A stretch of DNA of 64,000 nucleotides from Marinomonas sp. SBI8L (GTDB lineage Bacteria > Pseudomonadota > Gammaproteobacteria > Pseudomonadales > Marinomonadaceae): assembly GCF_001624705.1 (NCBI RefSeq), contig NZ_JSEO01000015.1, forward strand, positions 62,001 through 126,000, given 5' to 3'. Shown here one piece after another: positions 42,238 to 51,566 of the stretch. The notes below the pieces were generated by a model. It had not been told where the DNA came from and made no database searches. It worked only from the letters and a program-made list of their open reading frames with translations. The position numbers were made by a program, and so were the translations under genes. Position 1 is the first letter of the stretch, and every line of letters begins with the position of its first letter.

Positions 42238-43476
42238 CTATACTTTACTAAACACTAGCGACCCATTCGTTCCACCAAAGCCAAATGAGTTATTTAGAAC
42301 AACATCAATACGACGCTTTTGCGGTGTATGTGGGACATAATTCAAATCACATCCTTCACCTGGGTTTTCTAAGTTTATCGTCGGTGGCGCCAGTTGATCG
42401 CGAATTGCTAACACTGAAAAAATTGACTCAACAGCACCAGAAGCGCCTAACAAATGCCCTATCATGGATTTTGTAGAGCTAATAGCCACATCAGATGCAG
42501 CAGGACCCATCAAGGATTTAACGGCATTGGTTTCGGCTAAATCACCTGCTGGCGTTGATGTACCATGTGCATTAATGTAATCCACATCCGCCGCTTCTAA
42601 CTTGGCATCTTTTAATGCTGCAGACATAGCAGACAATGCACCAATACCAGACTCAGGGGGCGCTGTCATATGATGCGCATCATCACTCATACCAAAACCA
42701 GCTAGCTCTGCATAAATTTTCGCACCACGGGCTTTAGCATGCTCATATTCTTCAAGTACTAATATGCCAGCACCATCTCCCATGACAAAGCCATCACGGT
42801 CTTTGTCCCAAGGGCGACTCGCTGTTTTAGGGTCATCATTGCGTGTAGATAATGCCCTTGCAGCGCCAAAACCACCAATTCCCAACTGGGTAATCGCCAT
42901 TTCAGCACCGCCCGCTATCATAACGTCTGCATCCCCATATGAGATCATACGCCCTGCCATACCAATATTGTGCGTACCTGTTGTACAAGCCGTAACGATT
43001 GATATGTTTGGTCCTTTAAAGCCAAATTTGATAGCAACATGTCCAGAGATCATATTAATGATTGCCCCTGGCACAAAAAAAGGAGAAATTCGTTTTGGGC
43101 CTGACTTATTTAGTAGTTCCACATTTTTTTCAATCATGGGAAGCCCACCAATGCCAGAACCTATTGCACAGCCTACTCGGTTATAGTCTAAATCATCACT
43201 CAAAAGTGCGGCATCATCTAAAGCCTGCATAGAAGCAGCCATGCCATATTGAATGAAGAGGTCCATCTTACGTGCTTCTTTTGCTGTCATGTATTGAGCA
43301 ACATCGAAGTCTTTTACCTGTGCAGCAAAGCGTGTAGAAAATTGCGAGGCATCAAAAAGATCAATGTCAGATACACCACTTTTTCCTTCCAATACGTTAT
43401 CCCACGTATCTTTCACATTGCTGCCCAAAGGGGTAACCATTCCCATACCTGTGACAACAACACGACGACGAGACAT
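42238..43476 (-). CDS. fabF: beta-ketoacyl-ACP synthase II
   Basis: A 412-residue condensing enzyme of type II fatty acid synthesis, standard length. The catalytic triad is visible: Cys in [12 protein letters not shown], His in [11 protein letters not shown] and His in [21 protein letters not shown] precedes the ATG. It is the last gene of the fab cluster here. A hairpin separates it from acpP. pabC and mltG, which often follow fabF in relatives, are not present. Confidence 0.97.
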   Translation of the reverse strand: MSRRRVVVTGMGMVTPLGSNVKDTWDNVLEGKSGVSDIDLFDASQFSTRFAAQVKDFDVAQYMTAKEARKMDLFIQYGMAASMQALDDAALLSDDLDYNRVGCAIGSGIGGLPMIEKNVELLNKSGPKRISPFFVPGAIINMISGHVAIKFGFKGPNISIVTACTTGTHNIGMAGRMISYGDADVMIAGGAEMAITQLGIGGFGAARALSTRNDDPKTASRPWDKDRDGFVMGDGAGILVLEEYEHAKARGAKIYAELAGFGMSDDAHHMTAPPESGIGALSAMSAALKDAKLEAADVDYINAHGTSTPAGDLAETNAVKSLMGPAASDVAISSTKSMIGHLLGASGAVESIFSVLAIRDQLAPPTINLENPGEGCDLNYVPHTPQKRRIDVVLNNSFGFGGTNGSLVFSKV

Positions 43477-43534
43477 ATCCTTCCTCCAAAAGTACGCCCA
43501 ACCCCTGAGGGTTTATTAAAAAGGGCTATAGAAA

Positions 43535-43567
43535 AGAAAAGCCGCTATGCACAAGACAAGCGGCTTC
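43535..43567 (-). terminator. terminator or attenuator between acpP and fabF
   Basis: AAGCCGCT (43539-43546) pairs with AGCGGCTT (43559-43566); on the minus strand a T-rich run follows. It can end most acpP transcripts, giving the excess of ACP over FabF known from other gammaproteobacteria. Confidence 0.65.
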
Positions 43568-43589
43568 TCCAAAAACTCAGTTTACCAAA

Positions 43590-43823
43590 TTACAGGTTTG
43601 CGTTGATGTAATCATTCGCAGCCTGAACTGTGGTAATTTTCTCAGCTTCTTCATCAGGGATTTCAGTGTCGAATTCCTCTTCCAAAGCCATTACTAGCTC
43701 AACTGTGTCTAGAGAATCTGCACCTAGGTCATCAACGAAAGAAGCAGTTGCAACTACTTCCTCTTCTTTAACACCAAGTTGTTCACAAACAATTTTTTTA
43801 ACGCGTTCTTCAATGCTACTCAT
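43590..43823 (-). CDS. acpP: acyl carrier protein
   Basis: A 77-residue, highly acidic four-helix carrier. The phosphopantetheine site is the Ser in [12 protein letters not shown]. Near identical to ACP of other gammaproteobacteria. It lies between fabG and fabF, with a 131-base gap upstream that may hold its own promoter. Confidence 0.98.
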   Translation of the reverse strand: MSSIEERVKKIVCEQLGVKEEEVVATASFVDDLGADSLDTVELVMALEEEFDTEIPDEEAEKITTVQAANDYINANL

Positions 43824-43954
43824 TAGAAGTTCCTACTCTACTCATTGTTAGCTCATTTGAGCTTTATAAAAATGTATAACCGTCTTTACGACGTGATTCT
43901 CAAGATGAACCGGATGGCTATTTTCGTTGATATCGTTAGAAAATTCAACTCAAA

Positions 43955-44698
43955 TTACGCCATATACATGCCGCCATTAACATGTATTGTTTCACCCGTA
44001 ATATATGAAGCACCTTCAGATGCTAAAAATGCGACTGCAGCCGCAATTTCTTCAGGTTGACCAAGACGAGACGCTGGGACTTTTTCAGTCAAAGCGGCTT
44101 TATGCTCTTCTGGTAATACCTTAGTCATATCTGTTTCGATAAAGCCTGGAGCTACACAGTTTACTGTGATGCCACGTGATGCAATCTCAGAAGCTAAAGA
44201 ACGACTAAAGCCTTCTAAGCCAGCTTTTGCAGCAGAATAGTTCGCCTGACCTGGGTTACCCATAGAGCCAACAACTGAACTGATGCTAATTACACGGCCA
44301 AATTTTGCTTTTGTCATACCACGCATACAAGCTTTGGTTACACGATATACAGAAGATAGGTTGGTGTTAATTACAGAGTCCCACTCATCTTCTTTCATAC
44401 GCAACATTAGGTTATCACGAGTAATACCAGCATTATTAACTAGAATAGTTGGCGCCGCAAAGTCTGCTGTAATGGCCTTAACCACTTCAGTTACTGAGTC
44501 TGCATCTGCAACATCTAAAACATAGCCTTTACCCGCATTACCAGCGTCAGCAAGGTAATCAGAAATGCTTTGCGCACCTGATTCGCTTGTTGCCGTACCG
44601 ATAACCGTTGCACCTTGTTGACCAAGCAACAAAGCAATCGCTTTACCTATTCCGCGCGTAGCACCTGTTACTAGGGCTATTTTGCCTTCAAGACTCAT
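43955..44698 (-). CDS. fabG: 3-oxoacyl-ACP reductase
   Basis: A 247-residue SDR enzyme. NADPH site TGATRGIGKAIA, NNAG motif, and catalytic Ser-Tyr-Lys in SISSVVGS and YSAAKAG; the IDMTKVLP-like lid reads ETDMTKVLP. GGAGACAGT precedes the ATG. It reduces 3-oxoacyl-ACP in each elongation round. Confidence 0.97.
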   Translation of the reverse strand: MSLEGKIALVTGATRGIGKAIALLLGQQGATVIGTATSESGAQSISDYLADAGNAGKGYVLDVADADSVTEVVKAITADFAAPTILVNNAGITRDNLMLRMKEDEWDSVINTNLSSVYRVTKACMRGMTKAKFGRVISISSVVGSMGNPGQANYSAAKAGLEGFSRSLASEIASRGITVNCVAPGFIETDMTKVLPEEHKAALTEKVPASRLGQPEEIAAAVAFLASEGASYITGETIHVNGGMYMA

Positions 44699-44784
44699 TA
44701 CTGTCTCCGTCGTTTACTTATCGTAATTTTTAAATTGTTGTTATATGGAGTGTTTATATTCATAAACACTCAAAATAGCAATTA

Positions 44785-45711
44785 TTAATTTTTTGAAATT
44801 GCTGCGTCAAAGCTGGCAAGGTCAGCAATTGTTGCCGCACTTAGGCCCTTAACAATACGCTTATTAAGACCTGACAATACTTTTCCTGGACCGCATTCCA
44901 ATGTCTCTGTAACACCTAAGTCAGACAATAAAGCCACAGTTTGAGTCCATAGAACTGGCTCACTTAATTGCGCTAAAAGATTCGCTTTCAATTTAGCAGG
45001 ATCAGACTCTGCTTTTGCTGTAACGTTCTGAATCAAAGTGAAATTAGGTGCATTAAATTCAATTTTTTCTAAATCAAGTGCAAGTTTTTCGCCTGCCGGA
45101 ATCATCAATTCACAGTGAGAAGGGACACTCACTGGTAGTGGCAAAGCTCGCTTAGCACCCGCTTCTTTTGCTGCAGCCATTGCAGCCTCTACTGGCGCCA
45201 CATGCCCTGCAATCACAACTTGGCCAGGTGAATTGAAATTAACAGCGCTAACAACGCCCTCAATACCTTCACATGCTGCAACAACTTGATCGTCAGCAAG
45301 ACCAATAATCGCAGCCATTGCACCTTCACCTGCAGGAACCGCTTGCTGCATGTATTCACCACGTAAACGAACTAGGTTTACTGCATCAGCAAATGCCATT
45401 ACACCTGCACATACTAAAGCTGAATACTCACCCAAACTATGACCTGCAACATAAGCTGGTTGCGCACCACCTTGTTGTTGCCACAAACGCCACAAAGCAA
45501 CACTTGCTGTTAGTAAGGCTGGTTGAGTTTTATCTGTCTGATTCAATTTATCAGCATCATTTTGTACAAGTGCCCAAAGATCGTAACCTAGCACCTCAGA
45601 TGCTTCAGCAAATGTTTCTTCAATGACACTATGAGTTTCTGCAAGATCTGCCAACATACCCAATTGCTGAGAACCTTGTCCTGGAAAGACAAAAGCTAAT
45701 TCGTTTTTCAT
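44785..45711 (-). CDS. fabD: malonyl-CoA:ACP transacylase
   Basis: A 308-residue transacylase. FVFPGQGSQQLGML and the nucleophile motif GHSLGEYSAL are present, with the active-site His in SVPSHCELM. Its ATG overlaps the plsX stop by four bases, so it is translationally coupled to plsX. Confidence 0.96.
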   Translation of the reverse strand: MKNELAFVFPGQGSQQLGMLADLAETHSVIEETFAEASEVLGYDLWALVQNDADKLNQTDKTQPALLTASVALWRLWQQQGGAQPAYVAGHSLGEYSALVCAGVMAFADAVNLVRLRGEYMQQAVPAGEGAMAAIIGLADDQVVAACEGIEGVVSAVNFNSPGQVVIAGHVAPVEAAMAAAKEAGAKRALPLPVSVPSHCELMIPAGEKLALDLEKIEFNAPNFTLIQNVTAKAESDPAKLKANLLAQLSEPVLWTQTVALLSDLGVTETLECGPGKVLSGLNKRIVKGLSAATIADLASFDAAISKN

Positions 45712-46688
45712 TCGATTTCCTCTCTAGTCAATCGCGCCTCAATTTTTTTAGATAGTTGAGTTCGCGCTATATCAATTCCGTATTCAACCGCCCCCATCAT
45801 GGCAGGCACATCTGAATCCCCATGACTTTTTACCAAATTGCCACGAACTCCCACGAGACAAGCCCCATGCCTTCGCTCACTTTGGTAAAAAGACTCAAGT
45901 ACTTGATTCGAATCCTTCAATTGCGCTGTTTTTCCCATCAAAAAGTGCAACAAACCCTCTGACGCTTTTAATACAGCATTCCCCACCATGCCATCACACA
46001 CTATGACATTTTTATCGCCAGTAAAAAGCTCATGCCCTTCAGCGTATCCAAGGTAGTTCGGCCACTCTCTTTTAGAAAGTAAATTATCCACCTGTTTTAC
46101 TATGTTGCTACCTTTACTTGCTTCAACACCAACATTGAGCAAACCAACTTTCGCTGTCTCTTTGCCCATTTCTTCAACATAGGCCGAGCCAAGTTCGGCA
46201 AAACCGCACAGCATACTTGCCGGGCAATGCACATTAGCACCAAGATCTACAAGGCAACGTAATGGTTTAACACTAAGCTCTCTCATCAAAGCCGGATATA
46301 ACTTAGGCCTAATCAACCCCAATAAATAACGCGCTAAAGCAACCATAACCCCTGTATTACCACAGGTCACCACTACATCACTTCGACCTTGCTTCATACT
46401 TAATAAAGCTTGATATAAGCTAGCGTCTTTTCGTTTAAATAAACTTCGCTCTAACTCTTCATCCACACGATAATAATCAAGACAATTAACTAAAGTTAAA
46501 CGTGATGATGCACCTTTGGTGAACTTTGATAGATATGGGTTCGTTGAGTTGTTTTTACAAGAGCTAGACTCATGATAATAGAGCTGAATCTCAATATCAG
46601 AGTATTTTGAAAGGAGGTTATTTGCACATTCAAATGCAATGCAGGGACCTAAGTCCCCGCCCATAGCGTCAATAGCTACCCTAATCAT
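45708..46688 (-). CDS. plsX: phosphate acyltransferase
   Basis: A 326-residue peripheral membrane enzyme that makes acyl-phosphate from acyl-ACP for phospholipid synthesis. IDAMGGDLGP at the start, TCGNTGVMVALARYLLG, DLGANVHCP and VCDGMVGNAVLKASEG are the family blocks. The sequence is somewhat divergent from E. coli PlsX but no key block is missing. 12 bases after rpmF. Confidence 0.93.
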   Translation of the reverse strand: MIRVAIDAMGGDLGPCIAFECANNLLSKYSDIEIQLYYHESSSCKNNSTNPYLSKFTKGASSRLTLVNCLDYYRVDEELERSLFKRKDASLYQALLSMKQGRSDVVVTCGNTGVMVALARYLLGLIRPKLYPALMRELSVKPLRCLVDLGANVHCPASMLCGFAELGSAYVEEMGKETAKVGLLNVGVEASKGSNIVKQVDNLLSKREWPNYLGYAEGHELFTGDKNVIVCDGMVGNAVLKASEGLLHFLMGKTAQLKDSNQVLESFYQSERRHGACLVGVRGNLVKSHGDSDVPAMMGAVEYGIDIARTQLSKKIEARLTREEIE

Positions 46689-46700
46689 ACGGGTATCTAG

Positions 46701-46880
46701 TTACTCACCTTTTGGTGTAATAACTTGACGACCACGGTAAAAACCGTCTGCAGAGATGTGGTGACGACGATGAGTTTCACCTGTAGCTTGTTCTACAGAT
46801 AAAGCTGCACCAGTCAATGCATCATGAGAACGGCGTTGGCCGCGACGTGAACGAGTCACTTTACTTTTTTGTACTGCCAT
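46701..46880 (-). CDS. rpmF: 50S ribosomal protein L32
   Basis: A 59-residue basic protein reading from the ATG at 46880: [20 protein letters not shown], ending in VITPKGE. The start and the TAA at 46701-46703 agree with L32 of other gammaproteobacteria. The four zinc cysteines found in some L32 proteins are absent, so this is the zinc-free type. TTAGGAG lies upstream. Between yceD and plsX, the universal arrangement. Confidence 0.97.
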   Translation of the reverse strand: MAVQKSKVTRSRRGQRRSHDALTGAALSVEQATGETHRRHHISADGFYRGRQVITPKGE

Positions 46881-46890
46881 TTTGGAGCTC

Positions 46891-47418
46891 CTAACTTTTG
46901 GCCTTTAATTGGGCCAATATACTAAATGGATTCGGATTTTCTTCGTCATCCGGGGCGTCATCGGTAGACGATGCATACTTTAAAGCTATTGGGTTGCAAC
47001 CACTTTGATCATGATAAGCAACTACTGGTAGCGCCAGAAGTAACTCTTCTTCTATCATTTTGGCTAAAACAATCTCACCCTCAGTCATTACAACCGGATC
47101 ATATTCATCAGGTATATTCTTAGCATGGTCTTCGTCATAAACAAATGCCAAAGCCAATTCTATATCTACATCATATGGGGTCGGTTCCATACATCTTTGA
47201 CAGATGAGTTGAACCTGGGATTTAAGATTGCCTGTCGCGATGTAGCGCCTATCTTCATCAACTTTAAAGTTCAGATGAACAGTCACTTCACCAACATCAG
47301 ACGCCAAGGCAGCACAAAGCTCCTTAAGCTGGTTAAGGGAAATTTGTCCTTCAAGTGCCATTTCGTGATTGGCATACTTGCGAGGGTCTATATATATGGG
47401 TAATGAGCTATTCAACAT
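46891..47418 (-). CDS. yceD: YceD (DUF177) family protein, 23S rRNA accumulation factor
   Basis: A 175-residue acidic protein. The zinc-like pair CQRCMEP and the end [10 protein letters not shown]-type stretch (here [11 protein letters not shown]) followed by [10 protein letters not shown] are the family's hallmarks. E. coli YceD is needed for 23S rRNA accumulation. It begins the yceD-rpmF-plsX-fabD-fabG-acpP-fabF transcription unit. Confidence 0.93.
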   Translation of the reverse strand: MLNSSLPIYIDPRKYANHEMALEGQISLNQLKELCAALASDVGEVTVHLNFKVDEDRRYIATGNLKSQVQLICQRCMEPTPYDVDIELALAFVYDEDHAKNIPDEYDPVVMTEGEIVLAKMIEEELLLALPVVAYHDQSGCNPIALKYASSTDDAPDDEENPNPFSILAQLKAKS

Positions 47419-47555
47419 GGCGGCAAATGATATGGATATGCATGCTAGTTGTCAAAGTTTGATTGCTATTTGAAGCAGTTTTTATACACTTTTCCTCAAC
47501 TTTCTTAAAAAAGTTTTAAAATCAATCGTGTTTTTCATTTTTATTAGGATAAACA

Positions 47556-48161
47556 GTGCAAAAAAGACTCATTTTAGGCTCCTCTTCACGCTACCGAAAA
47601 GCACTCTTGGAAAGATTAAATCTCCCATTTGAGTGCATCAGTCCCGATATAGATGAAGCCCCTTTAGTAAAAGAAGCACCAAAAGCATTAGTTGAAAGAT
47701 TAGCAAAGGAAAAAGCTAAGGCCATTTTTGAGCAAATCCCAAACACTCAGGAAAGCATTATAATCACTTCTGACCAAGTTGCCTGTTTAGACGGACAAAT
47801 TCTTGGTAAACCTTTAACAAGAGATAACGCAATTAAGCAACTCAGTCTTTTTAGCGGCAAAAAAGTAGAGTTCTTAACAAGCCTTTGCGTTACTGATAGC
47901 AAAACTAAACAAGCTGATCTCTCAACAAGCCTATATAGCGTTTATTTTAGGAAGTTAAATTTAGTAGAAATTGAAGGCTACATTGACGCAGAGCAACCAC
48001 TAGACTGCGCAGGTAGCTTTAAGTGCGAAGGTTTAGGCGTGGCTCTATTTGAAAAAATGGAAGGTGATGACCCAAATTCATTAATAGGACTGCCATTAAT
48101 TAAAGTAAGTAAATCCCTTAGCAATTTTGGGCTTAACCCTTTAACAAACCAAGCCAACTAA
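47556..48161 (+). CDS. Maf-family nucleotide pyrophosphatase, YceF-like
   Basis: A 201-residue Maf protein. GTG start at 47556 with AGGAT upstream. LGSSSRYRKALLERL is the nucleotide-binding start, SPDIDE and TSDQVACLDGQILGKP carry the catalytic Asp, and DCAGSFKCEGLG is of the YceF (7-methyl-GTP pyrophosphatase) subtype. It diverges from yceD, as in E. coli, and would clear modified nucleotides. Confidence 0.93.
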   Translation: MQKRLILGSSSRYRKALLERLNLPFECISPDIDEAPLVKEAPKALVERLAKEKAKAIFEQIPNTQESIIITSDQVACLDGQILGKPLTRDNAIKQLSLFSGKKVEFLTSLCVTDSKTKQADLSTSLYSVYFRKLNLVEIEGYIDAEQPLDCAGSFKCEGLGVALFEKMEGDDPNSLIGLPLIKVSKSLSNFGLNPLTNQAN

Positions 48162-48234
48162 TAAGTAGTAGGAATAGAGACAAGCAAACAAGGTGGTATT
48201 TGACTCTAAGCATATAGCCTAGAGCCAAACATCA

Positions 48235-49308
48235 TCATTGTAGACGCATAGAATCTAAGAAAGTATTCGCGACACTGACGCCAAAGGACTTAACAATTTC
48301 TTCCCACGGCTCTTTATCTTCAGTGAAATATAAAACGTCCACCCCTTTATACTCAGTATTTAATAGCTGATAGAAACTTGCAAGGCCATCAACCAAACCT
48401 AGGTCAACCGCTTGAGCACCAGTGAACACAGCTCCTGTAAATAGGTCTGAAGACTCTTTAAGCCTGTCACCTCGGCCTTCTTTCACGGCATTAATAAATT
48501 GCCCATGAGTCTCATCTAAAACGGCCTGCCATTTATCAATTGAAGATTGTGCCATAGGTAAAAAAGGATCTAAGAAAGCTTTATTTTCACCCGCAGTAAA
48601 TACACGTCTTTCAACACCAATTTTCTTCAACAACTCTGTTGCCTCAAAACCGGCTGAGATAACACCAATAGACCCGACCAAACTTGCTTTATCTGCATAT
48701 ATTTGATCAGCAGCAGAAGCAATGTAATAACCACCAGACGCAGCAAGGTCTTCCACAACTACATAAGTTGGCACATTAGGATACTGCTTACGTTTAAACT
48801 GAATCGCATCATAAATAATACCGGAGTGAACTGGGCTCCCCCCAGGACTATTCATTTTTAATACTAAAGCTTTAATACCGGGCTTTGCATAAGCATCATC
48901 TATTAATGGTAATACGATACTAGCATCAATAGGCTGCCCTGCCCCAATCTGCCCTTCCATTGGAATCACAGCAACATAATTAGCTTGAACATCTAACTCT
49001 GAAATATCAGCTTCACTCATAGCCACAACAAAAATCGCAATAATCACTGAAAAAGTTAAACTTCTAAAAAAGATCTTCCAGCGCCTCGCACGACGCTTCT
49101 CAACTAGATTTTCTTTTAGTGTGCTTTCTAATAATTGCCAAAGTTTTTCCGTACTTTTATTATCACCTTCTTTAGATGATGAAACTTGAACACTCTCTTC
49201 CGCCTTTTTTTCATCCTGCAATGACGTTCGACTTGATTCATCTACTTGATCAGCTTGCTCTTTATTAAGGACTTTCATTACCTTATCTTCATCTTCCGTC
49301 CAAGCCAT
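48235..49308 (-). CDS. sppA: S49-family signal peptide peptidase, SppA-like
   Basis: A 357-residue short-form SppA. Residues 1-76 are a charged cytoplasmic tail, 80-100 a single membrane helix (FFRSLTFSVIIAIFVVAM), and the rest a periplasmic protease domain. MNSPGGSP and EDLAASGGYYIA carry the catalytic Ser, and SLVGSIGVI and ENKAFLDPF follow; the Lys partner is expected in this region. It is the half-size type that forms octamers. Convergent with maf. Confidence 0.9.
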   Translation of the reverse strand: MAWTEDEDKVMKVLNKEQADQVDESSRTSLQDEKKAEESVQVSSSKEGDNKSTEKLWQLLESTLKENLVEKRRARRWKIFFRSLTFSVIIAIFVVAMSEADISELDVQANYVAVIPMEGQIGAGQPIDASIVLPLIDDAYAKPGIKALVLKMNSPGGSPVHSGIIYDAIQFKRKQYPNVPTYVVVEDLAASGGYYIASAADQIYADKASLVGSIGVISAGFEATELLKKIGVERRVFTAGENKAFLDPFLPMAQSSIDKWQAVLDETHGQFINAVKEGRGDRLKESSDLFTGAVFTGAQAVDLGLVDGLASFYQLLNTEYKGVDVLYFTEDKEPWEEIVKSFGVSVANTFLDSMRLQ

Positions 49309-49615
49309 AACCTAATTTCACCCTATAAATTATCAATCGCATTTAAAATTCAATATCTTTTTGAATATGCGGTCACTCATAAAAATATCAAGCATTAAAG
49401 AGTGAATCCTCCTCTACAGACTCACAAAACACTTATCAGTTCAACAAATACTCTAAATAACAAGAAACAAGATAGGATTTATCTATAAATTATCCACTTA
49501 CAGCATCATTTCCGATAGAATTTATTTCGATACATCAAGAAGATGCACAGACGCAATTTCTGACAATTTATTATTCACCATATAGTTATTATGGTAGACA
49601 AAAATGGAGTCTCAC
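49309..49615. other. 307-bp divergent spacer
   Basis: AT-rich spacer between sppA and the MaoC gene. It should hold both promoters. I see no repeat or RNA structure in it. Confidence 0.5.
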
Positions 49616-50035
49616 ATGAGCCAAGGTTATACCCTAGAAGAAATCACGGTAGGACAAAGTGTCGAAGTGACTAAAGTAGTGTCACCTGAAGATGTTCAAG
49701 CATTTGCAGATTTAACAGGTGATCACAATCCAGTTCATCTTGATGCTGAATTCGCAGCAACAACACAATTCGAAAAGCCAATTGCACACGGAATGCTGGG
49801 TGCTGGCCTAATTTCTGCTGCCATTGCATCCGAACTTCCTGGGCCTGGTAGCATCTATTTAGAACAGGCACTTAAATTTCGCGCTCCTGTTTTTGTCGGT
49901 GCAGAAGTTGTGACACGCATCACAGTTCTTGAAAAAGATGAACGTCGTCGCCGTGTAACACTAAAAACCGAATGCTTATGCGGTGATACTGTTGTTATCA
50001 AAGGCGAAGCTTGCATTATGATTCCAAAAGCTTAG
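49616..50035 (+). CDS. MaoC-family (R)-specific enoyl-CoA hydratase
   Basis: A 139-residue hot-dog fold hydratase. The ATG at 49616 follows GGAG and is preferred over one four codons earlier. FADLTGDHNPVHLDAEFA carries the catalytic Asp/His and PIAHGMLGAGL the conserved substrate loop, as in PhaJ. It converts enoyl-CoA to (R)-3-hydroxyacyl-CoA, linking beta-oxidation to fatty-acid or polyhydroxyalkanoate synthesis. Near the fab cluster but transcribed alone. Confidence 0.92.
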   Translation: MSQGYTLEEITVGQSVEVTKVVSPEDVQAFADLTGDHNPVHLDAEFAATTQFEKPIAHGMLGAGLISAAIASELPGPGSIYLEQALKFRAPVFVGAEVVTRITVLEKDERRRRVTLKTECLCGDTVVIKGEACIMIPKA

Positions 50036-50045
50036 CATCCCAATC

Positions 50046-50085
50046 AAAAAGACCGCACTCATTTTTATAGCGCGGTCTTTTTTTT
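50046..50085. terminator. bidirectional Rho-independent terminator
   Basis: GACCGC (50051-50056) pairs with GCGGTC (50072-50077), extended by A- and T-runs on either side. It separates the convergent MaoC gene and rluC. Confidence 0.85.
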
Positions 50086-50104
50086 ATAACGTGTTAAATA
50101 TTTA

Positions 50105-51073
50105 TTAATAAATACCCGTTAGATTTTGATTCATTGCATTACGCCACTCATCATCAATCGGCGCTTCAACTAAAATACGCTGATCATTAAGCATAATATC
50201 TAGCTTAGCAGCATGAAGACACAATCGTTTAAACCCAAGCGCCTTCGCCTCTTTATTTTGCTCTGATGGTGAATATTTGTCGTCACCGACTATTGGATAA
50301 CCGGCATGCAAGGTATGTACTCGTATTTGATGAGTTCGCCCTGTTACCGGCTCACACTCAACCAAACTGTATCCTTCGAACTGACGCAGTAATTTAAATC
50401 GAGTCAGACTTTCTTTACCGTCCGTATGCACCTTTACTATACGCTCACCAGATTTAAGCTCATTTTTTAACAAGGGTGCATTAACTTGCAGCTTACGCTT
50501 AGGCCAAGAACCATAAACCAAAGCTTGATAGGTTTTTTGAACGCCTTCTTTTTCACGCAGCGCAGCGTGAAGTTGCTTAAGTACAGAGCGCTTCTTAGAA
50601 ATCATAATTAACCCAGATGTATCTCTATCTAATCTATGCACTAGCTCTACACTTTTCTCTTTCGATCTTAGCTGTCTAACCACTTCTACCAAACCAAAGT
50701 TTAAGCCACTACCACCATGAACAGCTAAACCAGAAGGTTTATTTACTACAATCAAACCTGCATCTTCATACACGATACGAGACTCAATTATTTGCATTAA
50801 TTTCTGAGGAACTGCTGAGGCCTCTTTAGGTGGCTCAACAACAATAGGCGCTATCCTCACAATATCGCCAGAATAAATTCGGGTATCAGGCTTAACCCGC
50901 TTTTTATTCACACGTATTTCACCTTTTCTTAACAAGTTATAGATACGCCCTTTCGGCACCCCTTTTAGCTGGGCCATTAAATAATTATCGATTCTTTGAT
51001 CATGATTATTTTCATCGATTGTATTAATTTTGACCTTTGGACGGTCATTTTCATTACTCTTCGTATCTGACAT
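50105..51073 (-). CDS. rluC: 23S rRNA pseudouridine synthase (RluC type)
   Basis: A 322-residue pseudouridine synthase. An N-terminal S4 domain (QRIDNYLMAQLKGVPKGRIY, GEIRVNKKRVKP) precedes the catalytic domain with the motif HRLDRDTSGLIM (nucleophilic Asp) and TGRTHQIRVH. The start at 51073 matches the family's N-terminus; an upstream extension would be unusual. It modifies U955, U2504 and U2580 in E. coli. It diverges from rne, the conserved arrangement. Confidence 0.95.
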   Translation of the reverse strand: MSDTKSNENDRPKVKINTIDENNHDQRIDNYLMAQLKGVPKGRIYNLLRKGEIRVNKKRVKPDTRIYSGDIVRIAPIVVEPPKEASAVPQKLMQIIESRIVYEDAGLIVVNKPSGLAVHGGSGLNFGLVEVVRQLRSKEKSVELVHRLDRDTSGLIMISKKRSVLKQLHAALREKEGVQKTYQALVYGSWPKRKLQVNAPLLKNELKSGERIVKVHTDGKESLTRFKLLRQFEGYSLVECEPVTGRTHQIRVHTLHAGYPIVGDDKYSPSEQNKEAKALGFKRLCLHAAKLDIMLNDQRILVEAPIDDEWRNAMNQNLTGIY

Positions 51074-51566
51074 AACTGAAGAATGGTTTCCTTTATAATT
51101 GAAGCACTTAGTTTTTACTGATATATTCACATGCGCAGAGGGTAAGAGGCAAACAAAACGCCTCGAAGTTAAAAAAGAACCCCAAAAAGAGCTCCCACTG
51201 AAGCGACACTTCAGTTTATATCTTACCTCTGTAAAAGATAAGCTTAAATAATTTAACCACTTGATTTGGAAATTTCCTCTTCCAAGTGTAGAAAGTGTCT
51301 ATTTTTTACACTTATCAACAGGTCTTATGCTCATATGTAGAAGAACATTGATAAGTATTGATTTTGTTATGAATGACGGCAATGAATGCACTCAATCGCT
51401 CCAGTAGAGCCCGTGAATATGTATGCGGAAAATGGACGTAAAAAGCACCCTCTATGCGCCTAAATGAAAGACAGAAAAGATCAACTAAATACGCGTTGTG
51501 TAACAACCATGACATAGCACTGCACGAGGAATTGGCTTTCTAACTCAGCAATACAGAGTTTTATAA
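51074..51566 (+). promoter_or_regulatory. rne promoter and structured 5' leader
   Basis: A 493-base gap between rluC and rne, rich in hairpins: GAGGC/GCCTC near 51145-51165, ACTGAAG/CTTCAGT at 51197-51215, and CACTTG/CAAGTG at 51258-51288 with an inner palindrome GGAAATTTCC. In E. coli RNase E represses its own synthesis by cleaving a long structured rne leader; this layout suggests the same. Transcript ends are unknown. A short minus-strand frame within it is not credible. Confidence 0.55.

Noticed and set aside
42764-43186. A 140-residue plus-strand frame within fabF
   Set aside because: Antisense shadow of the catalytic region of fabF; Pro-rich composition is an artefact of the opposite strand.
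51074-51130. A longer RluC start 19 codons upstream
   Set aside because: The added residues are not typical of RluC and the ATG at 51073 matches the family N-terminus.
51315-51515. A short minus-strand frame in the rne leader
   Set aside because: No ribosome binding site or recognisable product, and it overlaps the expected structured leader of rne.
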